NCBI GenBank assembly: GCA_963693285.1 | Contig: OY848929.1 | Span: 2,606,501-2,670,500 of the forward strand | Source: Xestospongia muta | Lineage: Eukaryota; Porifera; Demospongiae; Haplosclerida; Petrosiidae | Reading direction: 5' to 3' | DNA length: 64,000 nucleotides | In this document: positions 11,780 through 24,778 of the stretch, piece after piece | Layout of the letters: each line of letters starts with the position of its first letter | How positions within the stretch are numbered: position 1 is the stretch's first letter | Notes under the pieces: model-generated | Databases searched by the model: none | What the model was told of the DNA's origin: nothing | Seen by the model: only the letters and a program-made list of their open reading frames with translations | Program-made: the position numbers and the translations under genes

Positions 11780-13402
11780 CTGACATTCGGTCTATGAAAA
11801 TGAATGATCTTGACTCTGATAGTAGTAGCTAGCTCACTATATTTCAGTGTTCACTCTCTATTATCATTGCTAGTGGATGTACTAACATTAACAAATATTA
11901 TGCTACTGTGTACTGCTTTGAGTTAAATGCTTTATATACAGTTATAAAAATAAAAAACCTATAATATAGTTGTTATAAATTAATTTGGGGCCTCTACATC
12001 TTGATACTATTGTTTATTTAAGTATCATGAAAATTAGTACAAACACTTGATGCATTTATAACATTTCAATATATACTATTATCAATTGTATACACATCAT
12101 AGTGTTTGTTTCCTTAACATCATCTAGATATATATTTTTAGACTGATAGTATAAATATTTTTTTATGTTTTAATTGATAAAACTAAATAAATATATAAAA
12201 GTATATATAATACTTCCTTTAGCTTACAGCACTTCTAACTCCAAACTTCTGATAAACAAATTACTTCTTTAGCATTAATTTGTAAGTTATTATGACATAA
12301 TTATGACTATACTATATATGACTTCAATTATTTTGCAAGTTACAGTTTTCTTCATTGTAGCTTATTTCAGGTATAACAGATGTTTATCTTAAATTTTTTA
12401 ACTTAACTTGAATAATTTATCCATTAGTTTTTACAGACAATAGTAATACATCCATGTATATATATATACATCCATGTATATATATTGACTAAAATATTGA
12501 AGTTAGTTCCTTTAGCTTGCATTAAAGGATTTTGCTTTAATTTCATCTAGATGACATTGCTAGAAATGGTGCCATTATCCTATATCATAATGGGTATACC
12601 TTATCAGTATTGTGAGGGTCTGGATGGGATAATATCTGTTATGATTCCTACTACAGCTCTACCAAGCTTATGTAATCTGTCATCGATTGGGATATACTGG
12701 AGCATGAAGTTACTTTAGAGCTGGATTAATAAGGTTAGATATATCTAGGCTTAACAATAGTTAGTTTCATTTTTCTGTCTAGTTATATGGTACTGATAGT
12801 CTTTCTATGACAATGGATGGCCTCAACTGTGTAATACTTACTATATCTCTTTCTCTACTGTCATTGATAGAGGATGTAATAATACTAACTCTTATGATGC
12901 TACTGTTTGCTGCTGTAAGTGTATAAATATTTCTTCAATACTTATCATTTTTGCAACAGATACCACTAAGATCTGGAACAGTAATCCTTTCTCTGGTTTG
13001 ATACGGCTTCAATGAGGCAGTTATTCTAATCAAGGACACATCTACTGTAATGGACAGTGGGAAACAATATGTGATAACGTATTTAGTTCTACTGCATAAT
13101 GCTCAAACTATTTGCAAACAATTGTGATTTAACAGTTACTATAATTATGATCATCTCAAAAATTATTATTAATAAGCATAAAATTATTAGTGGAAAAATA
13201 AATATTTCAATATTTGTTTTATTTCAGATCTAGTAATTCCAGTCAATTAATTTGGGGTACAGACATGTCTAGTTCTTTCTTGTTCACATGTTATGGTAAT
13301 AGTAATTCCTGCCCATTGACTCCAGTGACTATCTGTTCTCTCTCTTTGTTTCTGTTGTTTTCTGACTGTAGGGTTATTAATAAAATCGGAGAGAGATGGT
13401 GA
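11780..13402 (+). pseudogene. Decayed SRCR-domain (scavenger receptor cysteine-rich) gene remnants
   Basis: Three broken blocks read like SRCR domains on the plus strand. At 11,780-11,940 there is a C-terminal half (SMKMNDLDSDS... then GCTNINKYYATVYC). At 12,580-12,920 fragments read GWDNICYDSYYSS, VICHRLGYTG and YGTDSLSMTMDGLNCV. At 12,960-13,400 fragments read SNQGHIYCNGQWETICDN and SSNSSQLIWGTDMSSS, the latter in an open stretch 13,214-13,402. Frames change repeatedly and stops interrupt them, so this is probably a pseudogene. SRCR domains are extracellular ligand-binding modules and form large, fast-evolving families in sponges. I cannot exclude one short functional exon at 13,214-13,402. 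Confidence 0.6.
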
Positions 13403-13409
13403 ATCTTGC

Positions 13410-15360
13410 ATCAATTTCTATAAAAAGAAAGCTATTATTTTAAAACAACAATTGGGTAAACCAGTACATGTACATATACACTCTACATGTACTTCACTAT
13501 AAATTATACATTAGCAGTTACAAAGGGAGTTATATTAATAACTATCAATTACCTCAGTTTTTTAGTTCCTCTTCCACTTTCTCTAAAGATCCTTTCCTAC
13601 AGGCAGGGGAAAACAAAGCATGAACATATCTATCTGCCTTCTAATCCATACACTTGAATAGGAGCCTATAATATAAATGATAAATATTGTACATACTAGT
13701 CACAAAATTACAATGGATGTCATTTGTTTGTTGGAAAATCGAAATCAAATAACCATATGCCATTATTTAATTACTAATATGATTTGGTGTTTTGCAAACA
13801 ATTGTCTTATATGCATACCTGTGTATGTCTGGTAATGCTATTAATATAAGGTTTGTTCAATTTTAGGGTAGAATCTAATTACAATAGTTTTGGTAATTTA
13901 CATAAACTAGATAAAGTTGCTGGCTGAAAGCAAAACCACATTCTGCATATAATTACTTATTAACAGAATCAAATTCAATACTCTTCGTTGAGATGATTGC
14001 TCATGAAATGTAGACCAATATTATACCAATGATCACAGACAATTTAGACAATTACCTAACACTGTTGTGGAGCTGCTCCTTTTGGTAATGCTGTACTCAG
14101 ACATCTCATTGTGCTAGTCCAAATGAATAAAAGAACAAGTCACACAAAACTTAATGTACTGTAAATTCTAAAGTGATTTATATACACTTTCATACTGATT
14201 CTCTCTAATTATCAATACTCAAATAAAGGAGATTACTTATTATTAAATTTTGTGATAACTACCAGGCAGAAGTCAGCCTTCACAGTCTCATATCCAGCCC
14301 TACAAACAACAGGAAACATTGTAGGTCTGGATATGATACTATACATAGCTCAACCTAGACCAATTTTATGTTGGATATGATACACATAATATACCCAGTC
14401 TTATATCAAGAGAATGCCTACAGCATTATGTAAGTAATTACAGTATGTTAAATAGCTATCTCAATACTTCTGTGAGTTATATATTTACTAAACGGTTAAG
14501 TTTGAGCCAGCTAAGTGCTCTACATACAGCCATGGTTCATGTTTGGTGCAGCAAGTCACGCCTAACCACGTGGTGCAACAAGGTGGGGCTAATGCTTCTG
14601 TTGACACGCCCACAATAAAAATGGCTGCTAAGAGAGTGATTTTTGTCATATCCCCTTGATTTATTACATGAAATGTAAGTGAGAATAGCTGTTAAAATAT
14701 AACTGTATTATTTTTTTATTAACACCATTTACATGACAAAACTATTTGTAGAGATTAAAGCACAGTATATTATCTATAGTATCAGTATCATCTTATAATG
14801 GAGGTATGTGATGTCTGAAATTTTTGTCCTTGATCCTGTGACTTTTTTGGAACTACTGCTCAACAATTATTATTAAGTGGACATCCTCTCGTTATACTTT
14901 TAGATGATATATATAGGTTAAAGAAAGTCAACTTCATAGACATAATATGTGGTGATCTTGGTCATTGACTACTGCACATTCTACGAAGATAACTGTAAAA
15001 TATAGACATTGATATTAGAAATGTCTACATCAATAGTACTGATTTATAACTTTTGATTTTATTATGTTAAAATTAATCAGTATTTTGTTGTATTGATGTG
15101 ATTTTATATATTTACTGTTTCAACTAATGTTATGCATAAATGTTTATATTGTTATTGGGAAGGATACTTAATAAACGAAATGGTCTGCCGGCATAGTTCC
15201 TCAATTGGTCCAAATGCTAGGCAGTGACTCCACCCATTGTAACAAGATGATGACATGCTGCAATACAAGGGCAGGGCTTCGTATATGTGTGATTAATAAA
15301 CTTACATTCAGAAAGAAAATGTTTATTGTGTACTAGATAATACATAAGAAGTTACATTGT
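13410..15360. other. Intergenic, no gene seen
   Basis: AT-rich sequence with short, unrecognised ORFs only. A GC-richer patch at about 14,550-14,640 contains an ATG followed by a 12-codon open stretch; too little to call. Confidence 0.45.
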
Positions 15361-15363
15361 TGT

Positions 15364-15492
15364 TACTATCATGGTGCGATCACGATGATCAACTGAGCAT
15401 GCTCTGTACTATCCTGGCGCGATCTCGATGATCAACTGAGCATGCTCAGTACTATTATGGCGCGATCTCGATGATCAACTGAGCATGCTCAG
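15364..15492. repeat. Three tandem 43-bp units carrying a 16-bp palindrome
   Basis: Three consecutive 43-bp units each contain GATGATCAACTGAGCATGCTC. Units 2 and 3 hold the perfect palindrome ACTGAGCATGCTCAGT; in unit 1 its end is changed to CTG. Units also share a GCGCGATCTCGATGATC string. Confidence 0.9.
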
Positions 15493-15587
15493 TTCGAATA
15501 GCTGCCTAAGTAGCGCCAATTTTTTACTAGAAATAATATACTTAGACGCCCTTACTTCATTTTAGCCACCTCTATGTCAGGACGTTA

Positions 15588-15733
15588 CTTCTGCAGGGCT
15601 GTTAGCAAGACAAGAAGAAAGACCTTCTCCAGGGCTGTTAGCAAGACAAGAAGTAAAGACCTTCTCCAGGGCTGTTAGCAAGACAAGAAGAAAAACCTTC
15701 TGCAGGGCTGTTAGCAAGACAAGAAGAAAGACC
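15588..15733. repeat. Four tandem 36-37-bp units
   Basis: Four head-to-tail copies of a unit containing AGGGCTGTTAGCAAGACAAG, with G/C and A/T differences between copies. No long ORF crosses them. Confidence 0.9.
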
Positions 15734-15739
15734 TGGAGT

Positions 15740-16435
15740 CATGCTGTCAAGTGATTCTGATAGTGTTCTCTGCAGTAAATACTGAGACAAAGCTGTTCCT
15801 GGCTACAAAAAGTGGAAGACAGTAGTAACAATACGGTCAGAGTAACAGTACTCCATGTGTGTTAGCATAGCTAGTTTGTCCCATTTAACTTTTCTATTCA
15901 GTGAGCTTTTGTCAGTTTTAGTTTCTTCTTCATTTAGCCTTTATTTAGTGCATTGGTACCCTAACTAAGCCTGGCATTTTTCCCTATAATATTATAGACT
16001 TTTGAAACCAGTATATTTCATACAATGTAGCAAGTCTGAATATCAGTCAAGTCTCTTTGTTTAGTACAAGCCTGTTTATTCTCCTTGTGTCTACTTTTGT
16101 ATTAGTATTAGCTTGTGATGTTCAGATAATTCCTCTCTTGCACTTGTTGTATGTAGAGCATTTCAGCATATAGATCTCTCATTATATTTATAGCCTATTA
16201 TCCTTTCATTATAGTAAATTGTGTTTAAAGTATATCTTCCTGCTTATTCCCTATACAACTTGCTGTTTGAGCAATATTAATGTAGTAGTTTCACCAATTA
16301 ATTTTATTTTTATAGCTTTCCCGCATGTCATTGAATTTCTTATATCTTAATTTAAGTCTCATGTCTATCTACTTACTGGGTATTTGTATGAAGATATTTC
16401 TTCAGTTGTTTACATAGAGTGACCTAACATAATCA
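15740..16435. other. Intergenic, no gene seen
   Basis: T-rich unique sequence leading into the minisatellite array. Nothing recognisable. Confidence 0.5.
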
Positions 16436-16439
16436 TTTG

Positions 16440-17790
16440 TTGTCCCCTCCTGTCCTGTCTATTGTGTTTTAATGTAACTGTAATGTTTGCTGTGTCGTAA
16501 TGTAACTGTACTGTCTGCTGTCTTTTAATGTAATTGTCCTGTCTACTGTTAATGTACCTGTCCTGTCTACTGTCTTTTATTGTAACTCCTGCCCAGTGTA
16601 TCCTAATGTGTCTTCCTGTCTACAGTCTCCTAATTAACTGTCCTGTCCACTGTCTTTAATTTTATGTCCTGTCTACTGTCTTTTAATGTAACTTCCTGTC
16701 TAGTGTCTTTTAATGTAAATCTCCTGTCTACTGTCTACTATCTTGTAATGTAACTTCCTGTCTACTATTAATGTACCTGTTCTGTCTACTGTCTTTTAAT
16801 GTACCTGTCCTGTCTACTCTTTTAATGTAACTTCCTGTCTACTGTCTTTTAATGTAACTTCCTGTCTACTGTCTATTAATGTAACTTCCTGTCTACTGTC
16901 TATTAATGTAACTTCCTGTCTACTGTCTTTTAATGTAACTTCCTGTCTACTATTAATGTACCTGTCCTGTCTATTGTCTTTTAATGTACCTGTCCTGTCT
17001 ACTGTCTTTTAATGTAACTTCCTGTCTACTGTCTATTAATGTAACTTCCTGTCTACTGTCTATTAATGTAACTTCCTGTCTACTGTCTTTTAATGTAAAT
17101 TCCTGTCTACTATTAATGTACCTGTTCTGTCTACTGTCTTTTAATGTAACTTCCTGTCTACTATTAATGTACCTGTCCTGTCTATTGTCTTTTAATGTAC
17201 CTGTCCTGTCTACTGTCTTTTAATGTAACTTCCTGTCTACTGTCTTTTAATGTAAATTCCTGTCTACTGTCTTTTAATGTACCTGTCCTGTCTATTGTCT
17301 TTTAATGTAATATCCTGTCTACTGTCTTTCATTCTTACTACCCTGTCTAATGTCTTTCAACATAACTGTCCTGTCTACTGTCAACAGTCTTGTCTATGGT
17401 TTGTCCAGTCTACTGTGTCCTAACATAAATGTCTTGTCTACTGTGTTCTAATGTAGCCATCCTGTCTACTGTGTCCTAATGTGACTGTGCTGTCTACTGT
17501 GTCTAATGTAAATATCCTTGTACTGTTCTGATGTAACCATCCTGTCTGCTATGTTCTGTTTTCTGTCTACTGTGAGCACATGTAACCATCCTGTCCACTA
17601 TGTCCTGTGTCCTGTTTACTATGTCCTACTAATGTAACAATCCTGTCTACTATGTGCTAATGTAATTATTCTGTCTACTGTGTCCTAATATAAATGTACT
17701 TCCTATTGTGTGCTAAAGTAACTTTCCTGTCTACTGTGTCCTAATGTAAATGTCCTTCTACTATATTTATTGCGTTTGAATGTGACCCTG
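16440..17790. repeat. Minisatellite array 1, roughly 27-bp monomer
   Basis: Dozens of degenerate head-to-tail monomers of the form CCTGTCTACTGTCTTTTAAT followed by GTAACTT or GTACCTGT. The core (about 16,660-17,330) is most regular. The right part (17,400-17,780) shifts to CTACTGTGTCCTAATGTAA, the same motif used by array 2. Open frames within it are a by-product of the periodicity. Confidence 0.93.
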
Positions 17791-17799
17791 TGTTTTAAT

Positions 17800-18860
17800 A
17801 TAACTATACAGTTGACTATGTCCTTATGTAACTTAACTGTATTCTAGTATTCCCTTGTGTATTGTTGGTAGCATAAACCCCCACTATCCTAGTTTTATTC
17901 AGACTTGCTGTATTGTATTAAGTGAACTGGTTTCTTGTTGTTTCCTAGAATTATTTATGCTTATATATTGTTATGATGCATGAATACTTAGCCTTTTCTG
18001 TTTTTACTTTAATTGCCTCAATTCAGTTAACTGTTTACATACTAAATACATGATCATTTGCCTATTACTGTGCTTTGTGATGTTATATTTCTAGTCATAC
18101 TAAACTGGTTGTGAGTTGTGTATGTAACATTTTAACCAATGTTAGCCAACACTATATTTCATTGTGTAGTTATATAGTTACCATCTAAGATGATCTGATC
18201 ACATTTTCTGATTACTGTTACGTTGTAAGTTCGATATGTTGTACATGCAGTAATAATCACTTGTCTTTCCTTTAATTTTTATGTTAACACATTCCTAGTG
18301 ATCTGTGTGCTACATACTCTACATATAAGAACACTACATAGTTGTGAGGTATGTACAAACATTAACAAAATAACCATTGTTACTTTTTACATACATACAT
18401 ATATATATATATATATTATATATATATATATATAGAAAGAAGATCTATACATGTGTAAAAAACACATGACTACTTGTAAGTTATACATGATAACAAAATG
18501 TTAGTATATAATATATTTATTGTGTTTTAGGGATATATATATATTAAAGATGTTTATCTTGGTGGTGAGTTGGGACAAATAATGAGTTTCTTTCTTTTCT
18601 ATGGTTGCTGCTCTATATCATGGATCATCTATCACCCTGGAGTGGTTGTCTCGCCAACATTTTAAACTGGTAGTCTGATACCTGACAACATTTTCTGGTA
18701 ACAGTTTGTAAGTTCATTGTTGTAGATGTAAGTTCATTGTTGTAGATGCAGTTGTCATTATAATTATGAGCTCTTTATAATTCTAATACAGGTGTATCAA
18801 TTACTGAAGTTCTGATAGGATGTTTAGTGCCAAAAGATGCCAGCAGAAACAAAGCTATAC
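17800..18860. other. Intergenic between arrays, with (TA)n at about 18,400-18,435
   Basis: Mostly unique AT-rich sequence, a TA microsatellite and a 22-bp direct repeat (GTAAGTTCATTGTTGTAGAT) near 18,710-18,750. No gene seen. Confidence 0.5.
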
Positions 18861-18868
18861 TGCCTATA

Positions 18869-19190
18869 AAAAGGAGAAAAGTTTACATGCTTAGAATATG
18901 GAATGAGCCTTGAAGTGCACATATAATTTGATGACTTAGCATTTCTATTAAAAGCCTATAGCATAGGTTATTACATATGAAAAGGAGAGAAGTTTACATG
19001 CTTAGAATGTGGAATGAGCCTTGAAGTGCACATATAATTTGATGACTTAACATTCCTATTAAAAGCCTATAGCATAGGTTACTGCATATGAAAAGGAGAG
19101 AACTTTACATGCTTAGAATATGGAATGAGCCTTGAAGTGCAAATATACTTTGATGACTTAGCATTCCTATTAAAAGCCTATAGCATAGGT
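18869..19190. repeat. Three tandem units of about 111 bp
   Basis: Three copies each contain TTTACATGCTTAGAATATGG (one copy differs) and end with AAAAGCCTATAGCATAGGT. Sequence divergence between units is only a few per cent. Confidence 0.9.
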
Positions 19191-19239
19191 CTGGTGCATG
19201 TACTATATAGAGTCTGGCCTTTAGAGCTCACTCAGTGGG

Positions 19240-21600
19240 CAAGCGTTTACTAATCTATAATCTACTGTGTCCTATTGCAACTGTTCTGTAACCTGTAACC
19301 TGATATAATTCTCCCATCTACTGTGTCATAATGTAACTCACCTGTCTATTGTGCCCTAACATAACAGTCCCATCTACTGTGTTATAACATAATTGTCTCA
19401 AACACTGTGTTCTAATACACTTGTTCCATCTACTGTGTCCTAATATAATTCTCCCATCTACTGTGTCCTATTGTAATTTTCCCATCTACTGTGTCCTATT
19501 GTATTTTTCCCATCTACTGTGTCATAATGCAATTGTCTCAACACTGTGTTCTAATACACTTGTTCCATTTACTGTGTCCTAATATAATTCTCCGATCTAC
19601 TGTGTCCTATTGTAATTTTCTCATCTACTGTGTCATAACGTAATTGTCTCAAACACTGTGTTCTAATACACTTGTTCCATCTACTCTGTCTTAATATAAT
19701 TCTCCGATCTACTGTGTCCTATTGTAATTTTCTCTTCTACTGTGTCATAACGTAATTGTCTCAAACACTGTGTTCTAATACACTTGTTCCATCTACTGTG
19801 TCCTAATATAATTCTCCGATCTACTGTGTCCTATTGTAATTTTCCCATCTACTGTGTCATAATGCAATTGTCTCAACCACTGTGTTCTAATACACTTGTT
19901 CTATCTACTGTGTCCTAATATAATTCTCCGATCTACTGTGTCCTATTGTATTTTTCCCATCTACTGTGTCATAATGCAATTGTCTCAACATTGTGTTCTA
20001 ATACACTTGTTCCATCTACTGTGTCCTAATAAAATTCTCCGATCTACTGTGTCCTATTGTAATTTTCTCATCTACTGTGTCATAACGTAATTGTCTCAAA
20101 CACTGTGTTCTAATACACTTGTTCCATCTACTGTGTCCTAATATAATTCTACCATTTACTGTGTCCTATTTCAACTGTTCTGTAAACTCTAACCTGATAT
20201 AATTCTCCGATCTACTGTGTCCTATTGTAATTTTCCCATCTACTGTGTCATAACGTAATTGTCTCAACCACTGTGTTCTAATATACTTGTTCCATCTACT
20301 GTGTCCTATAATATAATTCTCCGATCTACTGTGTCCTATTGTAATTTTCTCATCTACTGTGTCATAATGTAATTGTCTCAACACTGTGTTCTAATACACT
20401 TGTTCCATCTACTGTGTCCTAATATAATTTTTCCATATACTGTGTCCTATTTCAACTGTTCTGTAACCTGTAACCTGATATAATTCTCCCATCTACTGTG
20501 TCCTATTGTAATTTTCTCATCTACTGTGTCATAACGTAATTGTCTCAACCACTGTGTTCTAATACACTTGTTCCATCTACTGTGTCCTAATATAATTCTC
20601 CCATCTGCTGTGTCATATTGTAATTTTCTCATCTACAGTGTCATAACGTAATTGTCTCAACACTGTGTTCTAATACACTTGTTCCATCTACTGTGTAATT
20701 CTACCATTTACTGTGTCCTATTTCAACTGTTCTGTAACCTGTAACCTGATATAATTCTCCCATCTACTGTGTCATAATGTAACTCACCTGTCTATTGTGC
20801 CCTAACGTAACAGTCCCATCTACTGTGTCATAATGCAATTGTCTCAACCACTGTGTTCTAATACACTTGTTCCATCTACTGTGTCCTAATATAATTCTCC
20901 GATCTACTGTGTCCTATTGTAATTTTCCCATCTACTGTGTCATAATGCAATTGTCTCAACACTGTGTTCTAATACACTTGTTCCATTTACTGTGTCCTAA
21001 TATAACTTTCCCATCTACTGTGTCCTATTGTATTTTTCCCATCTACTGTGTCATAATGCAATTGTCTCAACACTGTGTTCTAATACACTTGTTTCATTTA
21101 CTGTGTCCTAATATAATTCTCCGATCTACTGTGTCCTATTGTAATTTTCTCCTCTACTGTGTCATAACGTAATTGTCTCAAACACTGTGTTCTAATACAC
21201 TTGTTCCATCTACTCTGTCCTAATATAATTCTCCGATCTACTGTGTCCTATTGTAATTTTCTCATCTACTGTGTCATAACGTAATTGTCTCAAACACTGT
21301 GTTCTAATACACTTGTTCCATCTACTGTGTCCTAATATAATTCTCCGATCTACTGTGTCCTATTGTAATTTTCCCATCTACTGTGTCATAATGCAATTGT
21401 CTCAACCACTGTGTTCTAATACAATTCTCCCATCTACTGTGTCCTATTGTAATTTTCCCATCTACTGTGTCATAATGCAATTGTCTCAACCACTGTGTTC
21501 TAATACACTTGTTCCATCTACTGTGTCCTAACATAATTCTCCTATCTATCGTGTCCTATTGTAACTGTTCTGTAACCTGTAACCTGATATAATTCTCCTA
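19240..21600. repeat. Minisatellite array 2 with ~112-bp higher-order repeat
   Basis: The regular higher-order unit contains four related subunits of 24-32 bp: TCTACTGTGTCCTAATATAA-, TCTACTGTGTCCTATTGTAA-, TCTACTGTGTCATAATGCAA- and CTGTGTTCTAATACACTTGT-types. The unit recurs many times, with junctions marked by a GTAACCTGTAACCTGATATA string at about 19,290, 20,470, 20,735 and 21,575. Subunits resemble the monomers of array 1, so both arrays share an ancestor. Confidence 0.93.
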
Positions 21601-21707
21601 TCTTTTGTGTGTACTACAGCACTACAGTATTCATTTTGTGTGTCTTCATAAAATTGTCTTTTATAAGGGTATGGTAAAGTCAGTTTTATTTGTGTTTGTA
21701 CAATTTT

Positions 21708-21852
21708 TATTTTGAGCATGATAGGTCATTAAAATATATTTTGAGCTTATTAGACCATTTAAAATACATTTTGAGCATAATAGGCCATTAAAAATACATT
21801 TTGAGCATATTAGGCCATTAAAACTATTTTTAACCATATTAGGCCATTTAAA
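21708..21852. repeat. About five tandem ~35-bp units
   Basis: Degenerate head-to-tail units of the type ATTTTGAGCATATTAGGCCA followed by TTAAAA. Confidence 0.8.
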
Positions 21853-21992
21853 AAAGAATGAGAGGTGGTAGGGTGGGGGGACGGCAATACAGTACCACCT
21901 CCACGTGGTGTCGTCTGGAGCATCATAGGTGTGCTAGCTATGATGTACTAAGAGTACTGTTGATCCTCGGCTCATTCTTTTTTGAACTGTAT
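21852..21992. repeat. GC-rich island framed by a 13-bp inverted repeat
   Basis: AAAAAAGAATGAG at the left is inverted as CTCATTCTTTTTT at the right, enclosing about 115 bp that is far more GC-rich than its surroundings and holds smaller inverted matches (for example around CCACCTCCACGTGGTG). It could be a small MITE-like element or a structured RNA gene; I do not recognise it. Confidence 0.45.
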
Positions 21993-22582
21993 AGATATAG
22001 TAGCACATGATTAGTAGATTTTAGAGTTTGAAAGTGTTCTAGCAAAAGGTTGCATCAATAACATACCATATGTTGCCAATCTCATAACTTAAGTGATTTT
22101 TTACACTTACACTAAAGCCTTCTTTTAATTGGTTTGCTTTTTTGTCCTTTTTTAATAGTTTGTATAGCTTCTATTATAATTGGAGAATGCATGTCCAAAT
22201 GCTTGTTAATGATATGTTATGTACTTATGAGACAAATCTTACTGAAAGACAAATTTCTTTAGATATTGCCTGAGCTTTGGATATTTTAAACACTATTTCA
22301 AACTATGTTAAATAATTAAAACCATTTTTCACTAACATATGTTTTTAGATAAAAATATATTGAGTCAAATGTCAAATTCTACTTGAATGGAGTATATATA
22401 TCATATGTATAAATGTAATATAGTATTTGTATTTTCTATAACATTTTACCAAATGAGGTTATGTCTCAAAGCTGGTGGTGATAGGTTATGACAGTGGGCA
22501 GTAAATTTTGACTACATCAGCAAGTTTTCATAAAAGGTACAATAACTTTTTCCTTGTATAATAGATTAGTAATGATAATATA

Positions 22583-22980
22583 ATGATACATTCTTTCATA
22601 ATACATTTAATACATTCTTTCTTTGTTAGGATTAGTGAAATTTTTAAAGAACACAAGTTATCCCTAGATGTATGTGGGGTAACACTTGTTATTCCTATTG
22701 AGATCATCACACCAACAGATTCTTTATATGAAGTAACTGCTCAAGATGTGTGTGGTACAATGTACAATGAGTTTTCTCAAGGTAACAAACTTATCAGTGC
22801 TGTTTGTGATACACATCTATCTATGTCCAGGTCCTCTGATTTAGTCAAACAAATTGCTGTTTATTTAGAGCACCATGCTCATATAATTGTAAGAAGCAGT
22901 CACGATATCTGATATGTTGCTGCTAAATCAGCACGTTGCCTTGAGACCTCTACTTAATGCTTATACAAGAAGTTTACGTC
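22583..22980 (+). CDS. Unrecognised exon or partial gene
   Basis: Open plus-strand stretch of 109 codons (22,583-22,912) containing LSLDVCGVTLVIPIEIITPT and ISAVCDTHLSMSRSSDLVKQ. It is more protein-like than its surroundings. Just past the stop another frame reads ALRPLLNAYTRSLRQQLFLK, as if the ORF continued after a frameshift or a short intron. I do not recognise the family. It could be an exon of an expressed gene or a decayed transposon protein. Confidence 0.35.
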
Positions 22981-22984
22981 AGCA

Positions 22985-24740
22985 ACTTTTTTTAAAGGTA
23001 AATTTAAATTAGGAGTACATTTACAAGATTATGAGGACAAGTTATAGTCTACAATACACACTAATATTTTATATTAAATTTACTTGCAGTATACTATAGA
23101 GTAGTAATGTTATGATTACCCTGCCTGGTGTACAAAATTATTTTTGACTAATTAATTATATCTGGGTAGTTAATTGGATTCATAATTGTCAAATACTTAA
23201 AGCTTCCATATATCAGAGCTGCTGTGGAGCTTTCAAGTTGGACTTGTATCCCCCTCCCTCATTTGCAAGGCTATAAGTTCCTCTTATGCTTTAGTGAATA
23301 AAATTTGCAGACAGAGTCTAATATTTTATTCCAGAACCTTTTTCAGGCACTCATAGAGATTTAAACCTTGTCATTACAATATAGTTAGTTCATTACATTA
23401 TTGTTCATTTTTATGTAGACAAAAGCCATACCATAAAGAAAAGGAGTCTTGTCTAGTACCAATAACAAAGATTCTAAAACAATTGAAGAAGATATATTAC
23501 TTGTCATGTAAGACATAACAATATGGAGATTTACTTCACCCAAATCCAGCAGAAATAGCTTGCATGGTATGAACACTCTGAAATTATATGAAACATTTTG
23601 CACAGAAGTCGTCACTTTCAAAAAATTCACGGCTACATGTATGTATATAAGTCTTTGTTATCTATTATTAAATTATATCAGTTTCTTCAGTTGCTATGTT
23701 TTTCCATTAACTTTACCGTCATCAAAACGTTGTATCACAGAGATATATATTGGCAAGGACAAAGTCTGTTCAATATCATAGATGTTTGTTACCATTTGCT
23801 TTCTTACTGTTTTCTGGCTAATAAACCATGCTACAGTGTTTTACCATAGCTATATGAGAAAATGGCCAAAGGAAATGTGTCTTCTACTTCATTGGACAAT
23901 AGCACGTTTCAACTTACTATGTTACATTTATTAGACCATTATAGAACCTCATTATTTTATATGCCTTTTGTCTCTTCATCATGATAATTACAATGCAGCA
24001 TTCAGCAAATTCCTTTTCACAATTTTCAATAAGTATTCATAATGTTAGTCTTCAAGGGTGAAGGAGGAATTAATCACTTGAATGTGCTGTAATCTTCTGT
24101 TGAATTATGTAAAATGCATTTAGTTAATCCTTTCTATGTTTCTACAATATTCATATATTGTATAATAGAATTTAGTATCCTTCCTATTAATCACAAGAAT
24201 GTCCCTGTGTTAATTATATGTGGTTCATAACTTAGGCTTTTCTACATTTTCATATATGATGTGAGAATGTGTGTTATATCATCATAAATCTGTTCATATT
24301 TTTAAAGCCTATTTATTTAATCTTCAAAAGTAGCATGATAAATGGAGTAGTCATATGCATGCATATAGATAGTCTTACAATACATATTGCACACGGACCC
24401 ACAAAGTTCAAACACCAGTGCCAGTATAGGAGTTTAAAAGTTGCAGTTAGTTGATTTTATTATTTTTGTAAGGAAATAGTTTTTATTTAGAGAGTTTACA
24501 AACAGCACTACCTGTGTAATAAAATTGCTTTTAAATCAAAGTTACAGCAGATTTTTGCTACAAATTATTTTTTTCTCAAGAACAATAAGGTAACTTATTG
24601 ATTGTGTTATTTAAACATAAGATTTGGCTATGTTGTTAGAAATGCTAACATGATCAAAATATTTGTTTCAATAATAGTGATTTAATACTTGACATACATT
24701 AATAAGTTTATTGATTGCTGAATTTTTAGTTTATACTTTT
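22985..24740. other. Intergenic, no gene seen
   Basis: AT-rich. Several 60-80-codon frames on both strands overlap one another and show no family features. Confidence 0.45.
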
Positions 24741-24778
24741 ATTGAGAAAGAGTAGCATATCTTGTTTCAGGTATAATT

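Noticed and set aside
16984..21534. Open frames of 60-100 codons on both strands within the minisatellites
   Set aside because: They arise from the periodic sequence, occur on both strands and have repeat-driven composition.
16440..21600. Possible CRISPR-like array
   Set aside because: Repeats are contiguous and degenerate with no constant-repeat/unique-spacer alternation, and the setting is intron-rich eukaryotic DNA.
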